Of a stretch of 9,211 bases of DNA, positions 1 to 5,497 are shown piece by piece. A program made the translations under genes and the position numbers. Source of the stretch: Clostridiales bacterium. GTDB taxonomy: Bacteria; Bacillota; Clostridia; Christensenellales; CAG-917. Within the stretch, counting starts at the first letter, position 1. Each line of letters begins with the position of its first letter. The stretch is taken from the NCBI GenBank assembly GCA_014799525.1, contig JAAVHW010000066.1, forward strand, positions 1-9,211, read 5' to 3'. The notes beneath the pieces are model-generated. The model worked only from the letters and a program-made list of their open reading frames with translations. It was not told the DNA's origin and ran no database searches.

Positions 1-529
1 GCTGAGAAACAACTCTCTTTATGCCCTCGGGAGCGGCAATAAGGCAAAGCAGCTTGATATTCTTAAAGCCGCGCTTTTTTATCATCTCGATAGCCGCCGC
101 CGCAGAACCGCCTGTCGCAAGCGCAGGGTCAACGACTATACACTGTCCGTCCGCGCAGTCCATAGGCAGCTTGCAATAATACTCGTGCGGCTCAAGCGTT
201 TCCTCATCACGGTAAAGACCGATATGTCCTATCTGAGCATTTGGGAAAAGTGCGGTGAGTCCATCAACCATACCAAGTCCTGCACGGAGTATGGGAACGA
301 TTGCTATCTTCTCCTCCACAACTGGTGACATAAATTTGGAAAGCGGAGCTTGTATCTCAACCTGCGTGGTTGGCAAATCGCGGAAAGCCTCGTAGCCCAT
401 AAGCATAGCTATCTCGGAAACAATCTCTCTGAATTCCTTGGTCTTTGTCGTTACGTCACAAAGATGTGTAATCTTGTGTGCAATCAGCGGATGGTCCATC
501 ACCACTACGTTCTTCATAAAATCTTCCAT
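1..529 (-). CDS. upp: Uracil phosphoribosyltransferase, 3' end cut by window edge
   Basis: Cytosolic salvage enzyme that makes UMP and pyrophosphate from uracil and PRPP. The 176 codons present read without a stop from ATG 529-527 to base 1; the family is usually about 209 residues, so about 33 residues lie outside the window. Family blocks are visible: [14 protein letters not shown] at residues 77-90, [14 protein letters not shown] at 101-114, and the PRPP-binding loop [16 protein letters not shown] at 132-147. The start is supported by AAAAGGAAG at 545-537, seven bases from the ATG; a second Met at residue 5 is less well spaced. It lies 96 bases after the pyrP stop on the same strand, so it can be co-transcribed, but it also has its own promoter-like sequence. 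Identification is firm; only the C-terminus is unseen. Confidence 0.97.
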   Translation of the reverse strand, partial: MEDFMKNVVVMDHPLIAHKITHLCDVTTKTKEFREIVSEIAMLMGYEAFRDLPTTQVEIQAPLSKFMSPVVEEKIAIVPILRAGLGMVDGLTALFPNAQIGHIGLYRDEETLEPHEYYCKLPMDCADGQCIVVDPALATGGSAAAAIEMIKKRGFKNIKLLCLIAAPEGIKRVVSQ

Positions 530-551
530 AGTAAAACTTCCTTTTAAGATT

Positions 552-575
552 GTGGCGAGCAATAATGCCCGCCAC
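552..575 (-). promoter_or_regulatory. Hairpin in the upp leader, just upstream of the RBS
   Basis: Minus-strand RNA from 575 to 552 folds into a 10-bp stem with one G-U pair (569/558) and a 4-base loop. On the plus strand the same position is an A/C mismatch, so the fold fits minus-strand RNA better. It ends 7 bases before the A-rich start of the upp Shine-Dalgarno. It lacks a following U-run, so it is not a typical intrinsic terminator; a leader structure, weak pyrP terminator or processing site is possible. Confidence 0.55.
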
Positions 576-591
576 GTTGCATCGATATAAG

Positions 592-618
592 TTTATATCA
601 ATAATTATTGAGTGTCAA
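592..618 (-). promoter_or_regulatory. Candidate upp promoter with palindromic spacer
   Basis: On the minus strand a perfect -35 TTGACA (618-613) is followed after 15 bases by TATAAA (597-592). The spacer is shorter than the usual 16-18, so strength is uncertain. Bases 611-598 in the spacer are a perfect 14-base palindrome, TCAATAATTATTGA, and 599-584 form a second inverted repeat (gatataa-gt-ttatatc) across the -10. Either could be an operator. The promoter would allow upp to be expressed without pyrP. Confidence 0.5.
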
Positions 619-625
619 TATCTGA

Positions 626-2146
626 TTACTCTACGCTTTCATTCGTATCGGGATGCAAATCCGCCGCGGCTTCATCCATAAACGGATTTTCATTTACCGC
701 ACTTGCGCTTTCGCTGTCCTCTACCAAAGCGTCTCCGCCCTCGCCATCTGCGAGCTTCTTTTTCTTACCCTCGTAGTGAGTGAAGATGTTGATGAGAACA
801 CCTACGATAAGTGCGACTGCCAAAGACGTGATTTGAACAGCGGGACCGCCAGTCAAGTCATTCTTGCCGAAGTCGAACGTAATTCCGCCGATACCGATAA
901 CGAGGATAGCCGCAACAGGATAGAGGTTCTTGTGGTCGTTGAGGTCAACCTCGCGGAGCATATTAAGACCGCTGACAGCAATGAAGCCGTACAGAGCTAT
1001 ACACGCACCACCGATTACGCACTTGGGAAGCATATTGATTATTGCAACAAACGGTGAGAAGAAGGAAATCAACATACAGCCGAAAGACGCAAACAAAATA
1101 GTCCAAGTTGAAGCATTTTTCGTAAGAGCTACGCAACCTATTGACTCACCGTAAGTGGTGTTTGCACAACCGCCGAAGAATGCACCAACAGCAGAACCTA
1201 CACCGTCACCGAAGAGCGTGTTGTGAAGACCTGGGTCTGTGAGGATATCCTTGCCAACGATGTTGGAGATGTTCTTGTGGTCGGAGATGTGCTGAGCAAG
1301 CTCAACGACTGCAATCGGGATAAAGAGCAATGCAATGTTGCCAACTGCCGCACCGTCAAGATTGCGGGTTACGCCGTCAACGCTATCCTTTATTGCCATA
1401 TAAATCGTCCACTTGGGGAAGTCAAGGAAACTCTGAACACGGATAGGCTTGAAGCAGTTCACGATAGGCGTAAAGTCAACTATACGCAATACCTTTTGTG
1501 CCGCACTTCCATCGGGAGCCGCATAGCTGAATGCCGTGAAGAAAAGCGCCACGCCAAAGCCTGCGCCGATACCAATGATGAACGGAATGAGCTTAGCCGT
1601 CTTTTTGCCCTTTATAGAAGCAAAGACAATCATGAAGAAGGTGAAAAGACCAATCAAAACAGCGAGGATATTGTAGTCGCTTCCGCCGTTTGCCATAGTC
1701 CAGCTACCCGCCGTGCCTGAGAGTGAAAGACCGATGATTGCGAGGATTGGTCCGATGATAACAGGAGGCAAAAGCTTGTGTATCCACTTTGAACCGACAA
1801 ACTTAATCACCAAGCCGATAATCACGTACACCAACGCTGCGAATACAACACCGATGATAAGTCCCCAATAACCATAGTTCTGCGCTGCAACTGCACAAAG
1901 CGCACCAAGGAACGTGAACGAACTTCCAAGGAACACTGGGCTCTTAAACCTTGTGAAGAGCAAGTACACGATTGTACCTGCACCTGCACCGAACAATGCT
2001 GCCGCAGGGTCACAGTAAAGTCCTGCTGCCGACACGAGAATCGGCACGAGCAAGGTTGCCGCCATAATGGCGATAATCTGTTGCAATGCAAACACGATGT
2101 TTTGTTTGAACGGTGGTCTATCTTTAATACCATAGACGAGTTCCAT
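626..2146 (-). CDS. pyrP: Uracil permease, NCS2 (UraA/PyrP) family
   Basis: Polytopic inner-membrane proton-coupled nucleobase transporter that would import uracil for Upp. The 506-residue protein has the hydrophobic pattern of the 14-segment NCS2 fold; residues FLGSSFTFL in the first half match the UraA SSF block, and NTTYGE at 329-334 carries the conserved Glu (E290 in E. coli UraA). Counting back the same 49 residues as in UraA, the other substrate Glu (E241) is Gln285 here and H245 is Asp289. Asp at that place is usual in xanthine/urate permeases, so substrate range may not be uracil only, though linkage to upp favours uracil. Residues about 461-506 form an extra hydrophilic, strongly acidic tail after a KKKK run, longer than usual for the family. 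The start has AAGGAGA at 2162-2156, nine bases away. Preceded by a leader with an intrinsic terminator. Confidence 0.93.
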   Translation of the reverse strand: MELVYGIKDRPPFKQNIVFALQQIIAIMAATLLVPILVSAAGLYCDPAAALFGAGAGTIVYLLFTRFKSPVFLGSSFTFLGALCAVAAQNYGYWGLIIGVVFAALVYVIIGLVIKFVGSKWIHKLLPPVIIGPILAIIGLSLSGTAGSWTMANGGSDYNILAVLIGLFTFFMIVFASIKGKKTAKLIPFIIGIGAGFGVALFFTAFSYAAPDGSAAQKVLRIVDFTPIVNCFKPIRVQSFLDFPKWTIYMAIKDSVDGVTRNLDGAAVGNIALLFIPIAVVELAQHISDHKNISNIVGKDILTDPGLHNTLFGDGVGSAVGAFFGGCANTTYGESIGCVALTKNASTWTILFASFGCMLISFFSPFVAIINMLPKCVIGGACIALYGFIAVSGLNMLREVDLNDHKNLYPVAAILVIGIGGITFDFGKNDLTGGPAVQITSLAVALIVGVLINIFTHYEGKKKKLADGEGGDALVEDSESASAVNENPFMDEAAADLHPDTNESVE

Positions 2147-2286
2147 AATTTGCTATCTCCTTAAAATAGATTCTAACTATATAAAAAACCTTGTCTGCGT
2201 AGAATGCAAACAAGGTGAAACCATCAAATACACATAATCTTGCCTATCATCTTGTCGGCATCCCGTACCGCTCTTAAAGATTTTTC
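2147..2286 (-). promoter_or_regulatory. pyrP leader: probable transcription attenuator
   Basis: About 140 nt of untranslated RNA precede pyrP. It ends with an intrinsic terminator (2216-2183). Upstream are two mutually exclusive small hairpins: CGGTA/TGCCG with loop CGGGA (2270-2256), and TGCC/GGCA with a 12-base loop (2260-2241). The segment GACAAGATG (2256-2248) could pair with CACCTTGTT (2217-2209), the base of the terminator 5' arm, with one G-U and one mismatch, giving an antiterminator. I see no match to the PyrR binding-loop consensus (UCCNGNGAGG core). The terminator is clear; the switching model is inference. Confidence 0.6.
2183..2216 (-). terminator. Intrinsic terminator in the pyrP leader
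   Basis: Minus-strand stem ACCTTGTTTGC / GCAGACAAGGT (2216-2206 with 2198-2188), 11 bp with one G-U pair, 7-base loop, followed by a run of T (2188-2183) then ATATAG. The plus strand would have a C/A mismatch, so the fold belongs to minus-strand RNA. It lies 37 bases before the pyrP start codon, the position expected of an attenuator. Confidence 0.85.
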
Positions 2287-2292
2287 GCACTG

Positions 2293-2321
2293 ATGATAGC
2301 ATACTGATTTTACAAAGTCAA
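2293..2321 (-). promoter_or_regulatory. pyrP promoter
   Basis: Minus strand TTGACT (2321-2316), 17-base spacer, TATCAT (2298-2293), with TG two bases ahead of the -10 (extended -10). Predicted start of RNA is near 2286. Confidence 0.75.
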
Positions 2322-2409
2322 ACAAATTTCGACAAGGATAAACCAAAATACAAATCGTGTGTCGAGGTGTTTGCCTCCAATTTTTTAAGCATATTCTAAG
2401 GCATATAAT

Positions 2410-2438
2410 TTGACAAAGCAAACAATTGCTGTGATAAT
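2410..2438 (+). promoter_or_regulatory. Promoter of the DUF523 gene
   Basis: TTGACA (2410-2415), 17-base spacer, GATAAT (2433-2438) with TG at 2430-2431 (extended -10). Close to consensus, about 30 bases before the start codon at 2467. It points away from the pyrP promoter; the two -35 boxes are about 90 bases apart. Confidence 0.78.
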
Positions 2439-2466
2439 ACTTATAACCTCATTTTGGAGAACTCAA

Positions 2467-2886
2467 ATGAAAAAAATTCTTGTAAGCGCTTGCCTTATGG
2501 GCTACGACTGTCGCTATGCAGGTGACAACTGCAAAAATCAAAAGGTTGTTGAGCTTGGAAGTGACAATACCCTCATTCCCGTATGTCCCGAACAGCTTGG
2601 CGGACTCTCCACTCCCCGCCTTCCCGCCGAACGCGTAGGAGATAAGATTATCGCAAAGGGCGGCAAGGACGTAAGCGTTGAATACAACCGCGGTGCGGAT
2701 TTTGCCGTAGAAATTGCAAAACAGAACAATGTAGACTTTTGCATTATGAAATCAAAAAGCCCCTCTTGCGGCAAAGGCGTTATATACGACGGTACATTCA
2801 CTGGCGGCAAAACCGATGGCAACGGCGTAACCGTAGACAAGCTTTTGCAAGCGGGGTTTAAGGTGATAAGTGAAAACGACTTGTGA
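2467..2886 (+). CDS. DUF523 / TudS-like Fe-S protein, possible thiouracil desulfurase
   Basis: 139-residue cytosolic protein of the DUF523 family. Members named TudS carry a [4Fe-4S] cluster on three cysteines and remove sulfur from 2-thiouracil to give uracil. Family blocks are present: SACLMG with C9, C15 and Y17 (residues 7-17), PVCPEQLGGL with C40 and E42 (38-47), PRLPAE (50-55), and KSPSCG with C101 (97-102). C9, C40 and C101 fit the three-cysteine ligand pattern; C22 and C92 are extra. The start at 2467 is chosen because GGAGA lies six bases upstream and MKKILVSACL is the usual N-terminus; an in-frame upstream ATG at 2410 overlaps the promoter. DUF523 alone matches the single-domain form (others are fused to DUF1722). 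It is transcribed divergently from pyrP-upp, which suits a role in feeding uracil into salvage. Family call is firm, substrate is inferred. Confidence 0.9.
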   Translation: MKKILVSACLMGYDCRYAGDNCKNQKVVELGSDNTLIPVCPEQLGGLSTPRLPAERVGDKIIAKGGKDVSVEYNRGADFAVEIAKQNNVDFCIMKSKSPSCGKGVIYDGTFTGGKTDGNGVTVDKLLQAGFKVISENDL

Positions 2887-2921
2887 TTTTTGATTTAACG
2901 CGGAATTTTATATATTACTCC

Positions 2922-2947
2922 AATATTGTATATAGATTTACAATACT
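2922..2947 (-). terminator. Weak AT-rich hairpin between convergent genes
   Basis: Minus-strand stem AGTATTGTA / TACAATATT, 9 bp with one G-U pair and an 8-base loop, sits just after the last gene of the minus-strand cluster and after the convergent DUF523 gene. No good U-run follows on either strand, so a terminator role is only a guess from position. Confidence 0.3.
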
Positions 2948-2948
2948 C

Positions 2949-3428
2949 TTATTTATTGCGCACTAATTTATTCTTAAATAATTTTTCAAAATCTTCAAGG
3001 CTTCCTTCTACAAGTAAATCTTTCTGGCAAACACACGACTTCATAGCAGATTTTTTGGCAAAATAAATATAATATCCATACTTTAAGTCTTTTACTTTAA
3101 CAACATCTGATATTTGCATCTCTTTACTGCTAATACCGTCATTAAATGAAATCAATTCATCATCTATTTGCAAATCAACATAGGGTTTTGGCATACGTAT
3201 ATGTGTATCAACTAAAACTACTATAGACAGCACAATTAAACATACTCCTGCTGGTATACTGATGCACATAGGAATGAACAATTCATACTCTTGAAATTTC
3301 CAACCTGCAATAGCGACAACTGTTGCTAAAATCGTTCCAACAATTCCCAAAATTAAAAATTTTCTATAACGACGAATAGTATTTTTTCCTAAGCTTTCAT
3401 CCGAATAATTTCCATTAAATCTAATCAT
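2949..3428 (-). CDS. Two-TM membrane protein, YcxB-like C-terminal domain (copy B)
   Basis: 159 residues. Two hydrophobic segments, about 25-45 and 52-73, are followed by a cytosolic-type domain of about 80 residues rich in beta-strand pattern and aromatic residues (KYGYYIYF), ending in EDFEKLFKNKLV. This two-TM plus C-terminal domain layout resembles the YcxB-like family, whose function is unknown. The C-terminal half clearly matches the upstream neighbour at 3452-3964, so the two are diverged tandem paralogs; they are 23 bases apart. ATG 3428-3426 has GAGG (3440-3437) eight bases upstream. Base composition is visibly more AT-rich than pyrR and the genes beyond it, which may mean horizontal transfer or relaxed constraint. 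Last gene of the minus-strand cluster. Existence is well supported, role unknown. Confidence 0.8.
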   Translation of the reverse strand: MIRFNGNYSDESLGKNTIRRYRKFLILGIVGTILATVVAIAGWKFQEYELFIPMCISIPAGVCLIVLSIVVLVDTHIRMPKPYVDLQIDDELISFNDGISSKEMQISDVVKVKDLKYGYYIYFAKKSAMKSCVCQKDLLVEGSLEDFEKLFKNKLVRNK

Positions 3429-3451
3429 TTTTGTGACCTCGCAAATAAATG

Positions 3452-3964
3452 CTATTTACTATTTTGATTTTTTGTTTTGTCAACCAACTTATTTTTGAAT
3501 AGATTTTCAAACTCCTCGATTGAACCATAGCAAAGCCAACTCTTTGGGCAAATCAAACCGCTGTGCTTCCAGCGTTTGAAAGAGAACGCATAATAATCTC
3601 CATAATCTTCAATACGCGTTATTTTGGAAATGTTGTACTCATATTTTTGATTTTTGCTTTGATAAATAAAACGATTGTTATATACACGTATGACCACCGA
3701 ATCATTTTTTACATTTTCGTACAGTTTATCTATGCTATTTTTAGATAATAATGATGTAAAACCAATTACACCCATTAGAACTGCTAATACGAAAAAGAAT
3801 AGCAATGCCCATAGTCCCATGTAAGTTTTTGTAGCCAGTAAGTAAATAAGAGTAACTAAAAAATATATAATTCCCCCAATTATGAGTGGCTTAAGTGATT
3901 TACACAATTCTACGCGTGACGCCTTTAATATTTCTTTAGAGCGTCTACCCTTAAACTCAAACAT
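3452..3964 (-). CDS. Two-TM membrane protein, YcxB-like C-terminal domain (copy A)
   Basis: 170 residues. A basic N-terminus (KGRRSKEILKASR) precedes two hydrophobic segments at about 26-45 and 50-74, then a domain with DYYAFSFKRW and the ending EEFENLFKNKLV, which matches EDFEKLFKNKLV in the downstream copy. As in the YcxB-like family, the soluble domain probably faces the cytosol, but no enzyme motif is visible. It starts 35 bases after the pyrR stop; ATG 3964-3962 follows GATGAGGAG with short spacing. AT-rich like its paralog. It may be read through from pyrR or from an unseen promoter. Function unknown. Confidence 0.8.
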   Translation of the reverse strand: MFEFKGRRSKEILKASRVELCKSLKPLIIGGIIYFLVTLIYLLATKTYMGLWALLFFFVLAVLMGVIGFTSLLSKNSIDKLYENVKNDSVVIRVYNNRFIYQSKNQKYEYNISKITRIEDYGDYYAFSFKRWKHSGLICPKSWLCYGSIEEFENLFKNKLVDKTKNQNSK

Positions 3965-3999
3965 AAACTCCTCATCTATAAACTAATCCACAAGCAATT

Positions 4000-4530
4000 T
4001 TACTCGCAAAGCTCCACGCAGGTTTGCCCATCAATCTCCTCGAACTTAACGGATATGCTTTCTTGCAATGATGTCGGAATGTTTTTGCCAACGTAGTCCG
4101 CGCGTATTGGCAGCTCTCTGTGTCCCCTATCCACAAGCACGGCAAGCTGTATCGTCTTTGGTCTGCCAACATGCAACAGCGCTTCAATTCCCGCTCTTGC
4201 CGTTCTGCCAGTAAACAAAACGTCGTCGCAAAGCACGACGTGCTTATTCTGAATATCAAAGCCTATCTCCGTGCTGTTTACGGAAGTCACTTCTCTTCGC
4301 GAAAGGTCATCGCGGTAGTGGGTTATATCTATCGACCCAATTTGTATATCCGCGCCCTCGATGCGCTTGATATTGTCCGCAATGCGCTTTGCCATGGGTA
4401 CGCCGCGCGTCTTTATGCCGATAAGCACGACGTCCTCTACGCCCTTGTTTTTCTCGATTATTTCATGCGACATTCTCACGAGTACGCGCCCGAGAGTTAT
4501 ATCGTCAAGCAATGATATTTTAGGTTTCAT
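4000..4530 (-). CDS. pyrR: Bifunctional pyr operon attenuator / uracil phosphoribosyltransferase PyrR
   Basis: 176 residues, against 181 in Bacillus subtilis. PyrR binds pyr mRNA when UMP/UTP is high and promotes termination; it also has some uracil phosphoribosyltransferase activity. The PRPP motif VVLCDDVLFTGRTA is at 98-111, and the family signature DRGHRELPIRADYVGKNIPT at 134-153. Residues at positions recalled from mutagenesis of B. subtilis PyrR as needed for RNA binding are kept: R19, H22, T41, H137, R138, R143 and K149 in this numbering. The protein therefore looks RNA-competent. ATG 4530-4528 follows GAGG with seven bases between. It is 112 bases after the PflX-like gene, the widest gap in the cluster, with no convincing promoter. 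It does not head a pyr operon here; its regulatory targets presumably lie elsewhere in the genome. Confidence 0.95.
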   Translation of the reverse strand: MKPKISLLDDITLGRVLVRMSHEIIEKNKGVEDVVLIGIKTRGVPMAKRIADNIKRIEGADIQIGSIDITHYRDDLSRREVTSVNSTEIGFDIQNKHVVLCDDVLFTGRTARAGIEALLHVGRPKTIQLAVLVDRGHRELPIRADYVGKNIPTSLQESISVKFEEIDGQTCVELCE

Positions 4531-4642
4531 ATAGCCGCCTCTATTCGCCGCTTATTTTAGCCGCTTGCTCTTCGCTATTCGTAGCCGCAATTCATAGCCT
4601 ACGCCTAACCGCATACGCAAGCAACGTTTATTCTGTGGTTTT
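4531..4642 (-). repeat. Gap before pyrR with repeated TAGCCGC heptamers
   Basis: The plus strand shows TAGCCGC at 4532-4538, 4558-4564 and 4582-4588, spaced 26 and 24 bases, plus two copies of CTATTCG. No PyrR binding loop, terminator or good promoter could be identified. Function, if any, is unknown. Confidence 0.4.
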
Positions 4643-5470
4643 TTATTTCTTGTATTTTAGCAGGATTCGCCTTACTTCGTCAAGGTCAAAATCGGGAACG
4701 TATTCCTCCGTAGCACTGGACAGCTCCTGACAAAATCCATTCTTGAGTCCTACCTCAAAAAATGCGTCAACCGCCTTGTCGTACTCTTCTTCCGTAAGCC
4801 TACGCCCGAGAACCTCATCACCCTCAACGGCGGGAGTCGGGAAGTATTGCCCCATAAGGCTCACGAACATAGTCTTGTCTATATGCGCAAGCTCACGCAA
4901 AACTCCGCGAGTATTCTCAAAAGCGGAAGGAAGTATAAGATGTCTTACAATAACGCCCTCGTGCATATTGCCGTCGCCGTCAAATACGTCGTTTGGGCGT
5001 TGCCTTCTCATCTCGGCTATCGCCGCGCTTGCGACCTCAAAGTAGTTTTTTGCATGCGAATACTCCCACGCAAGCGCATTATCCGCATACTTGAAATCGG
5101 GCAAATATACGTCTACAAGTCCCTCTAAGCGTTTTAAGTTTGCAACAGTCTCATATCCACTACTATTCCAAACAATTGGTATTTTTATAATACTTTTCGC
5201 CATTTCAAGCGTGGAAGCAAGCCTAATAGCGTAGTTTGTAGGGGTAACAAGGTTGATATTGTGCGCTCCGAGGTCTTGCAGATACTGCATACACGCAACA
5301 ATCTCATCCTCGCTTACTTCAAGTCCTTTGCCGCCGTGAGATATCTCGTAGTTCTGGCAAAACCTACACCTAAGATTGCATCCCGAAAAGAATATCGTTC
5401 CGCTCCCTTGCTCTCCCGATAAACACGGTTCTTCAAAATGATGCAAGCCTACGCGCGCTATTTTGTACAT
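4643..5470 (-). CDS. Radical SAM protein, PflX-like (PflA homolog)
   Basis: 275 residues. The radical SAM cluster motif CNLRCRFC gives ligands C31, C35 and C38 for the [4Fe-4S] cluster that cleaves S-adenosylmethionine. The N-terminal block HHFEEPCLSGEQGSGTIFFS (10-29) and NINLVTPTNYA, in place of the usual GGEP motif, are typical of the COG1313/PflX group, relatives of the pyruvate formate-lyase activating enzyme. No substrate is established for this group, and no glycyl radical enzyme lies in the window. ATG 5470-5468 follows GAGAGG with five bases between. It is 27 bases after the flavoprotein gene, so the two are probably co-transcribed. AmmeMemoRadiSam-type radical SAM proteins are related but normally longer. 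Family confident, reaction unknown. Confidence 0.88.
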   Translation of the reverse strand: MYKIARVGLHHFEEPCLSGEQGSGTIFFSGCNLRCRFCQNYEISHGGKGLEVSEDEIVACMQYLQDLGAHNINLVTPTNYAIRLASTLEMAKSIIKIPIVWNSSGYETVANLKRLEGLVDVYLPDFKYADNALAWEYSHAKNYFEVASAAIAEMRRQRPNDVFDGDGNMHEGVIVRHLILPSAFENTRGVLRELAHIDKTMFVSLMGQYFPTPAVEGDEVLGRRLTEEEYDKAVDAFFEVGLKNGFCQELSSATEEYVPDFDLDEVRRILLKYKK

Positions 5471-5497
5471 TTTGCCCTCTCAATAAAAGTCCTATTC

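Noticed and set aside
552..575. pyrP-upp intergenic hairpin as a classic intrinsic terminator of pyrP
   Set aside because: No U-run follows on the minus strand; it lies next to the upp Shine-Dalgarno, so it was listed as a leader structure instead.
653..1720. Long plus-strand reading frames (134 and 165 codons) opposite pyrP
   Set aside because: Shadows of the permease coding strand with no domain resemblance or ribosome site.
2224..2250. Possible 8-codon leader peptide (MIGKIMCI) in the pyrP leader
   Set aside because: Only a weak GGG upstream and no codon pattern linked to pyrimidine control. It could still matter to the attenuator but is not supported.
2363..2387. GAGG-tgtttg-CCTC followed by CAATTTTTT on the plus strand as a terminator
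   Set aside because: Stem of only four or five pairs, with no plus-strand gene upstream for it to terminate.
2224..2421. 65-codon minus-strand reading frame across the pyrP promoter and leader
   Set aside because: It contains the pyrP promoter and would require transcription from further upstream; no family resemblance and no suitable ribosome site.
2410..2466. N-terminal extension of the DUF523 protein
   Set aside because: The extension overlaps the promoter, and the ATG at 2467 has a good ribosome site and the family's normal N-terminus.
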